Below are positions 63,269 to 64,000 of a stretch of DNA of 64,000 bases, piece by piece (the first letter of the stretch is position 1; each line of letters starts with the position of its first letter). Position numbers and translations under genes: made by a program. Source of the DNA: CAIUGU01 sp963819685 (lineage in GTDB: Bacteria; Pseudomonadota; Gammaproteobacteria; Steroidobacterales; Steroidobacteraceae); NCBI GenBank assembly GCA_963819685.1, contig CAWFXI010000003.1, forward strand, positions 372,001-436,000, read 5' to 3'. The notes under the pieces are model-generated. The model did no database searches and had not been told where the DNA came from. It was given only the letters and a program-made list of their open reading frames with translations.

Positions 63269-64000
63269 TTGCATGACCTTACCTCCGTTGTGCAGGAAGA
63301 CGGCTTGCTGACGCTGCTTCCAGCCAGTTACGCGCAGCTGCCGGCCAGCTTCTTCACGCGAACTGAGCCCACCCCTGTTGCCGCCCCAGGACTGATCCGC
63401 TTCAACTCGGCCTTGGGCAGCGAGCTTGGCTTGAATGCGGGCGCGATTGGCGAGGATGACCTCGCAAAGCTGTTTTCCGGTAACGTCCTTCCGCAGGGAG
63501 CCGTCCCCATCGCCATGGGTTATGCGGGGCATCAGTTCGGATCGTTCGTTCCACAGCTGGGCGATGGTCGGGCGATCCTGCTGGGCGAAGCCGCGGACCG
63601 CAGTGGCAAGCGCTTCGATGTGCAACTGAAGGGAGCCGGCCGCACCCGCTATTCGCGCGGTGGCGATGGACGCGCCGCTCTCGGACCTGTGTTGCGCGAG
63701 TACCTGGTCAGTGAGGCGATGCACGCACTTGGAATTCCGACAACTCGCGCGCTGGCTGCCGTGACGACCGGCGAAGTGGTGCAACGCGAAGAACTTCTGC
63801 CGGGCGCCATCCTGACACGGGTCGCGGCAAGCCATGTGCGAGTCGGAACGTTTGAATTCATAGCCGGACAGGGTGATGTCGATGCGGTTCGGAAGCTCGC
63901 CGGGCATGTCATCAACCGCAACCATCCCTCCGCGAGCAGTGACCCACAACCGTATCTGGCATTGCTCAGGTCTGTTATGGAACGCCAGGCACTCCTCATT
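63269..64000 (+). CDS. selO: Protein adenylyltransferase SelO (partial)
   Basis: The first 244 or so residues of SelO/YdiU, a pseudokinase that AMPylates proteins, are open to the window edge. SYAQLPASFFTRTEPTPVAAPGLIRFN, MGYAGHQFGSFVPQLGDGRA, QLKGAGRTRYSRGGDGRAALGPVLREYLVSEAMHALGIPTTRAL and VVQREELLPGAILTRVA match the family. No ATG fits: TTG 63269 or GTG 63290 are the available starts after an in-frame stop. The gene is divergent from the MFS transporter. Confidence 0.88.
   Translation, partial: MHDLTSVVQEDGLLTLLPASYAQLPASFFTRTEPTPVAAPGLIRFNSALGSELGLNAGAIGEDDLAKLFSGNVLPQGAVPIAMGYAGHQFGSFVPQLGDGRAILLGEAADRSGKRFDVQLKGAGRTRYSRGGDGRAALGPVLREYLVSEAMHALGIPTTRALAAVTTGEVVQREELLPGAILTRVAASHVRVGTFEFIAGQGDVDAVRKLAGHVINRNHPSASSDPQPYLALLRSVMERQALLI

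Overview
The window is high-GC DNA from a proteobacterium. The gene content (HtpX, ProA/ProB, a DUF6763-type acidic protein, SlyB- and YqjD-like envelope proteins, GTP-type PEPCK, a UPF0149/YecA-type protein, many DUF6152-class secreted proteins) points to a Gammaproteobacterium, perhaps near the Steroidobacter or Xanthomonadales-like lineages. That placement is inference from gene families, not from a marker gene. I saw no rRNA or tRNA gene, CRISPR array or insertion sequence.

Layout. 1-5729 (+): an array alternating small secreted DUF6152 proteins with larger secreted proteins of an unnamed family, then a DUF6644-like membrane protein, an atypical SDR and an L-2-hydroxyglutarate oxidase-like enzyme. 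5734-11032 (-): a D-2-hydroxyglutarate dehydrogenase-like flavoprotein, aquaporin Z and a DUF748 protein. 11151-12568 (+): a broken DUF222/HNH endonuclease gene behind a LexA-like box. 13395-20553 (-): a lipid and photo-oxidative module (photolyase, desaturase, flavin amine oxidase, DUF1365, cyclopropane synthase-like methyltransferase, the last four overlapping), with HtpX and an acidic DUF6763 protein upstream. 20730-28579 (+): acyl-CoA dehydrogenase, proB, an Ig-repeat protein, proA and an OmpA-like protein. 28576-29909 (-): moaE and a MobA-MoaD fusion. 30137-32410 (+): a DUF3649 / PepSY / DUF3325 iron-reduction cassette, then an FkbM methyltransferase. 33015-34980 (-): a delta-60 repeat surface protein. 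35163-39539 (+): a CadC-like/TPR regulator overlapping a TonB-dependent receptor. 39576-42368 (-): moaC, moaA, moeA. 42915-45584 (+): modABC behind a ModE-type operator. 45599-51853: spermidine synthase-like protein, a ribbon-helix-helix protein, pckG, a UPF0149-type gene, a ModE-type DNA-binding protein, mmsA and an XRE protein. 51863-59021 (+): a six-gene Hyf/Ehr-type membrane complex. 59037-64000: an Lrp regulator divergent from alanine dehydrogenase, slyB, a yqjD-like gene, an MHS-type transporter and the start of selO.

Three themes stand out. First, molybdenum: uptake (modABC), control (ModE-type box and a ModE-type HTH gene) and cofactor synthesis (moaA, moaC, moaE, fused mobA-moaD, moeA) lie within 22 kb. 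Second, the hydrogenase-4-like operon encodes a catalytic-subunit homologue that has lost the NiFe cysteine motifs, so it is an energy-converting-hydrogenase-related (Ehr-type) complex of unknown reaction, not a hydrogenase; this is the best candidate for a poorly described system. Third, many genes carry single-base frameshifts while their protein sequence stays conserved. These cluster at about 11.2-12.6, 31-39.5 and 45.4-49.6 kb and look more like uncorrected assembly indels than pseudogene decay, so broken genes here should be checked against reads before being called pseudogenes.
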